Assembly: GCA_033813635.1 (NCBI GenBank)
Contig: JAPXRI010000034.1
Location: forward strand, 1-31,128
From: JAPXRI01 sp033813635
Lineage (GTDB): Bacteria > Bacillota > Clostridia > Oscillospirales > QAMX01
Direction of reading: 5' to 3'
DNA length: 31,128 nucleotides
Under the pieces are notes generated by a model that had not been told where the DNA came from, made no database searches, and worked only from the letters and a program-made list of their open reading frames with translations. Made by a program: the position numbers and the translations under genes. This document shows positions 29,348-31,128 of the stretch, piece by piece. How positions within the stretch are numbered: position 1 is the first letter of the stretch; each line of letters opens with the position of its first letter.

Positions 29348-30811
29348 ACGGAAAACCACGACAAACCCCGCGAGGAGTGCGGAGTGTTCGGCATAATCGG
29401 AACCGGAGTCCCGGAGGCGGTGTCGGCCGCATATTTCGCGCTCTACGCGCTCCAGCACAGGGGACAGGAGAGCTGCGGCATCGCGGTGAACCGCGGCGGC
29501 TATATCTACGGGCATAAGGACACCGGCCTTGTCAACGAGGTGTTCACGCGGCAGGTGCTCGACGAGCTCTGCGACACCGTCGCGGCGCGCTCGCCCCAAA
29601 ACCCGGACGCCATGTGCGCCGCTGTCGGCCATGTCCGCTACGGGACGACCGGCGGGAGCTCCCGCGCCAACGCGCAGCCGATGGTGGTCTACCATATGAA
29701 CGGCGGAATGGCTCTCGCGCACAACGGCAACCTGACCAACGCCGCGGAGCTTCGAAGGGAGCTTGAGCTCAACGGCGCGATCTTTCACTCCACCAGCGAC
29801 ACCGAGGTCATCTCGTATATAATCACCCGGGAGCGGGCGAAGACCTCCGGGTTCGCGGACGCGGTACTCGCGGCGGTCGACCGGATCCGGGGCGCTTACT
29901 CGCTGGTAATCACCTCCGGCGAGGAGCTGGTCGGCGTGCGCGACGTCCACGGATTCCGCCCGCTCTGCGTCGGAAAGCTCTGCGGCGGCTACGTATTCGC
30001 GTCGGAGTCATGCGCGCTGGACACTGTGGGCGCGGAGTTTGTACGGGACGTATTGCCGGGGGAAGTGGTCGTCGCCGGCAGGGACGGGCTCCGCTCGATT
30101 AAGGACCGCTGCGGCGCGGCGCCCCACACCCTCTGCGTGTTTGAGTTTATCTATTTCGCCCGGCCGGACTCGGTAGTCGAGGGCGCCTCGATACATCTAG
30201 CCAGGCGAAGGCTCGGGGAGTACCTCGCCTGCGCCCACGGCGTGGAGGCGGACGTGGTTATCGGGGTTCCGGACTCCGGGCTCGACGGCGCGATGGGCTA
30301 CGCCAAGGCCTCGGGCATACCCTACGAGATGGGCTTCATCAAGAACAAATACATCGGCAGGTCGTTTATCCGGCCCACACAGGCCCAGCGCGCAAACGAT
30401 GTGCGCATTAAGCTGAACCCTGTCACCGCGGTGGTCAGCGGCAAGCGCGTGGTTATGGTGGACGACTCGATCGTCCGGGGCACAACCTGCGCCCGCATCG
30501 TAAAGCTGCTGCGGGACGCGGGGGCGACGGAGGTGCATATGCGGGTTACGGCCCCGCCGTTTGTCAACGCCTGCTATTTCGGCACAGACATCGACTCGCC
30601 GGAGAGCCTGATAGCGGCAAACCGGGAACCGGACGAAATCGCGAAGCTGATCGGCGCGGACTCGCTGGGATACCTCGGGCTCGACTGCGTAAAAAAGCTC
30701 GGCGACGAGCTGGGCATCGGCTTTTGCGACGCCTGCTTTTCCGGGAATTACCCGATAAAGCCCCTCTCCCCGGACAGGAAGTCAAAGTTTGAGAGAAAAA
30801 TAGCGGAATAA
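29348..30811 (+). CDS. purF: Amidophosphoribosyltransferase (glutamine PRPP amidotransferase)
   Basis: Makes 5-phosphoribosylamine, the first step of purine synthesis. The glutaminase domain has EECGVFGIIG with the N-terminal nucleophile Cys (codon 29378-29380), LQHRGQESCGIAV, GHVRYGTTG and AHNGNLTN. The transferase domain has GVPDSGLDGAMGYAKASGIP, the PRPP motif VVMVDDSIVRGTT, and Fe-S ligand cysteines (CVFEFIYFARPDS, ACYFGTDI, FCDACFSG) of the B. subtilis type. The frame is open from 29291, but no ATG, GTG or TTG precedes the catalytic Cys. The first canonical start, GTG 29384, lies two codons after it and would remove it. GGGAGG (29334-29339) points to a start near 29345-29350, where ACG 29348 is eight bases away; I use it as provisional. 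The product is presumably trimmed to the Cys. Confidence 0.9.
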   Translation, partial: TENHDKPREECGVFGIIGTGVPEAVSAAYFALYALQHRGQESCGIAVNRGGYIYGHKDTGLVNEVFTRQVLDELCDTVAARSPQNPDAMCAAVGHVRYGTTGGSSRANAQPMVVYHMNGGMALAHNGNLTNAAELRRELELNGAIFHSTSDTEVISYIITRERAKTSGFADAVLAAVDRIRGAYSLVITSGEELVGVRDVHGFRPLCVGKLCGGYVFASESCALDTVGAEFVRDVLPGEVVVAGRDGLRSIKDRCGAAPHTLCVFEFIYFARPDSVVEGASIHLARRRLGEYLACAHGVEADVVIGVPDSGLDGAMGYAKASGIPYEMGFIKNKYIGRSFIRPTQAQRANDVRIKLNPVTAVVSGKRVVMVDDSIVRGTTCARIVKLLRDAGATEVHMRVTAPPFVNACYFGTDIDSPESLIAANREPDEIAKLIGADSLGYLGLDCVKKLGDELGIGFCDACFSGNYPIKPLSPDRKSKFERKIAE

Positions 30812-30826
30812 AATTAACGAAAACAG

Positions 30827-30867
30827 CCCGCGGCAAAACGGTTTTTCCGTTTTGCCGCGCGTTTTTT
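30827..30867 (+). terminator. Terminator of purF
   Basis: CGCGGCAAAACGG (30829-30841) pairs perfectly with CCGTTTTGCCGCG (30847-30859), followed by CG and six T residues. Confidence 0.9.
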
Positions 30868-31128
30868 GTTTTAGGGTCTTTTATTCGATTTTCATCATCA
30901 GCGAATCGCAGTATGATCGCTAAAAGCCGCTTTCAAGACGATATGAAAAAGGGGGGCGGAGAACTCGGGTTTTCAAGGGCATCTATACGGGCAAAATGCG
31001 GAAACTAAAATCCATATTGATTGCGAGGCGTTGTCGCGGCCTCACTCCGTTTGAAATTCGGAGCAAGGCCGCGTGATTCAGCGTTATTTCGTTATTTACT
31101 ATGGGGCTTTATATCTTTGGTGCTAAAT
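30868..31128. other. Gene-free tail of the window
   Basis: 260 bp without a convincing gene. Only very short frames exist (for example 21 codons from ATG 30943), with no recognisable product. The single clear structure is the hairpin at 31035-31073. A gene starting beyond the window edge may have its promoter here. Confidence 0.5.
31035..31073. repeat. Strong inverted repeat of unknown role
   Basis: CGCGGCCT-CA-CTCCG (31035-31049) pairs with CGGAG-CA-AGGCCGCG (31059-31073): 13 base pairs with a symmetrical CA/CA internal loop and a nine-base AT-rich loop. No T run follows on either strand, so it is not a standard terminator. It could be an RNA stem, a protein-binding dyad or part of a dispersed repeat. 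Confidence 0.55.

Overview
The window looks like chromosome from a GC-rich, uncultured-type member of the Clostridia (Firmicutes). The signs are strong Shine-Dalgarno (SD) sequences, sigma-A-type TTGACA/TATAAT promoters in AT-rich gaps, hairpin-plus-T terminators, a YhbD/bactofilin block like that of Bacillus subtilis, a DUF2935 gene, a Clostridia-style collagen-like protein and a B. subtilis-type AroF. No rRNA, tRNA, CRISPR array or intact mobile element was seen.

Layout. 1-1036 is a decayed, AT-richer edge: the end of an unknown ORF, a stop-riddled relic of a phage tail tape-measure protein, and about 600 bp without a credible gene. 1037-1782 is a collagen-like surface/spore protein split by a frameshift. 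1885-4668 is an ArsR-type regulator with a four-domain sulfur-transfer flavoprotein (CoA-disulfide reductase, rhodanese, TusA and DsrE domains). 4899-11486 is YhbD, two bactofilin-like proteins (the second apparently a fusion of two genes) and a two-subunit ABC exporter. 11630-12319 is an XRE regulator. 12372-20671, all on the minus strand, is a compact aromatic amino-acid operon: leader peptide, aroF, tyrA, aroB, aroA, aroC, pheA, an aroE-aroK fusion and aroQ. 20888-22219 is an MscS-type channel fused to a ParB-like domain. 22428-23511 is a rearranged patch with an apparently truncated unknown gene and the tail of a DeoR-type regulator. 23572-24492 is a DUF2935 protein. 24720-29256 is a carbohydrate locus (GH2 beta-mannosidase-like, a putative TIM-barrel hydrolase, and a divergent GH16 enzyme). 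The window ends with purF and a short gene-free tail.

How the genes work together. The aro operon carries the enzymes to make chorismate and then prephenate, phenylpyruvate and 4-hydroxyphenylpyruvate; no tryptophan-branch gene is present. In front of aroF is a 40-codon reading frame with a good SD, eight Phe codons, three Tyr codons and no Trp codon. It is followed by an intrinsic terminator and by sequence able to form a competing antiterminator. This is the arrangement of a ribosome-mediated Phe/Tyr attenuator and is the most striking regulatory signal here.

Other notable items are the MscS-ParB fusion with both ParB CTP-binding signature motifs, the frameshifted collagen-like gene, the bactofilin fusion that keeps an internal SD and start codon, and a purF whose conserved catalytic cysteine lies upstream of every canonical start codon in its frame. 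All functional statements are inferred from reading the sequence; no database search was run.
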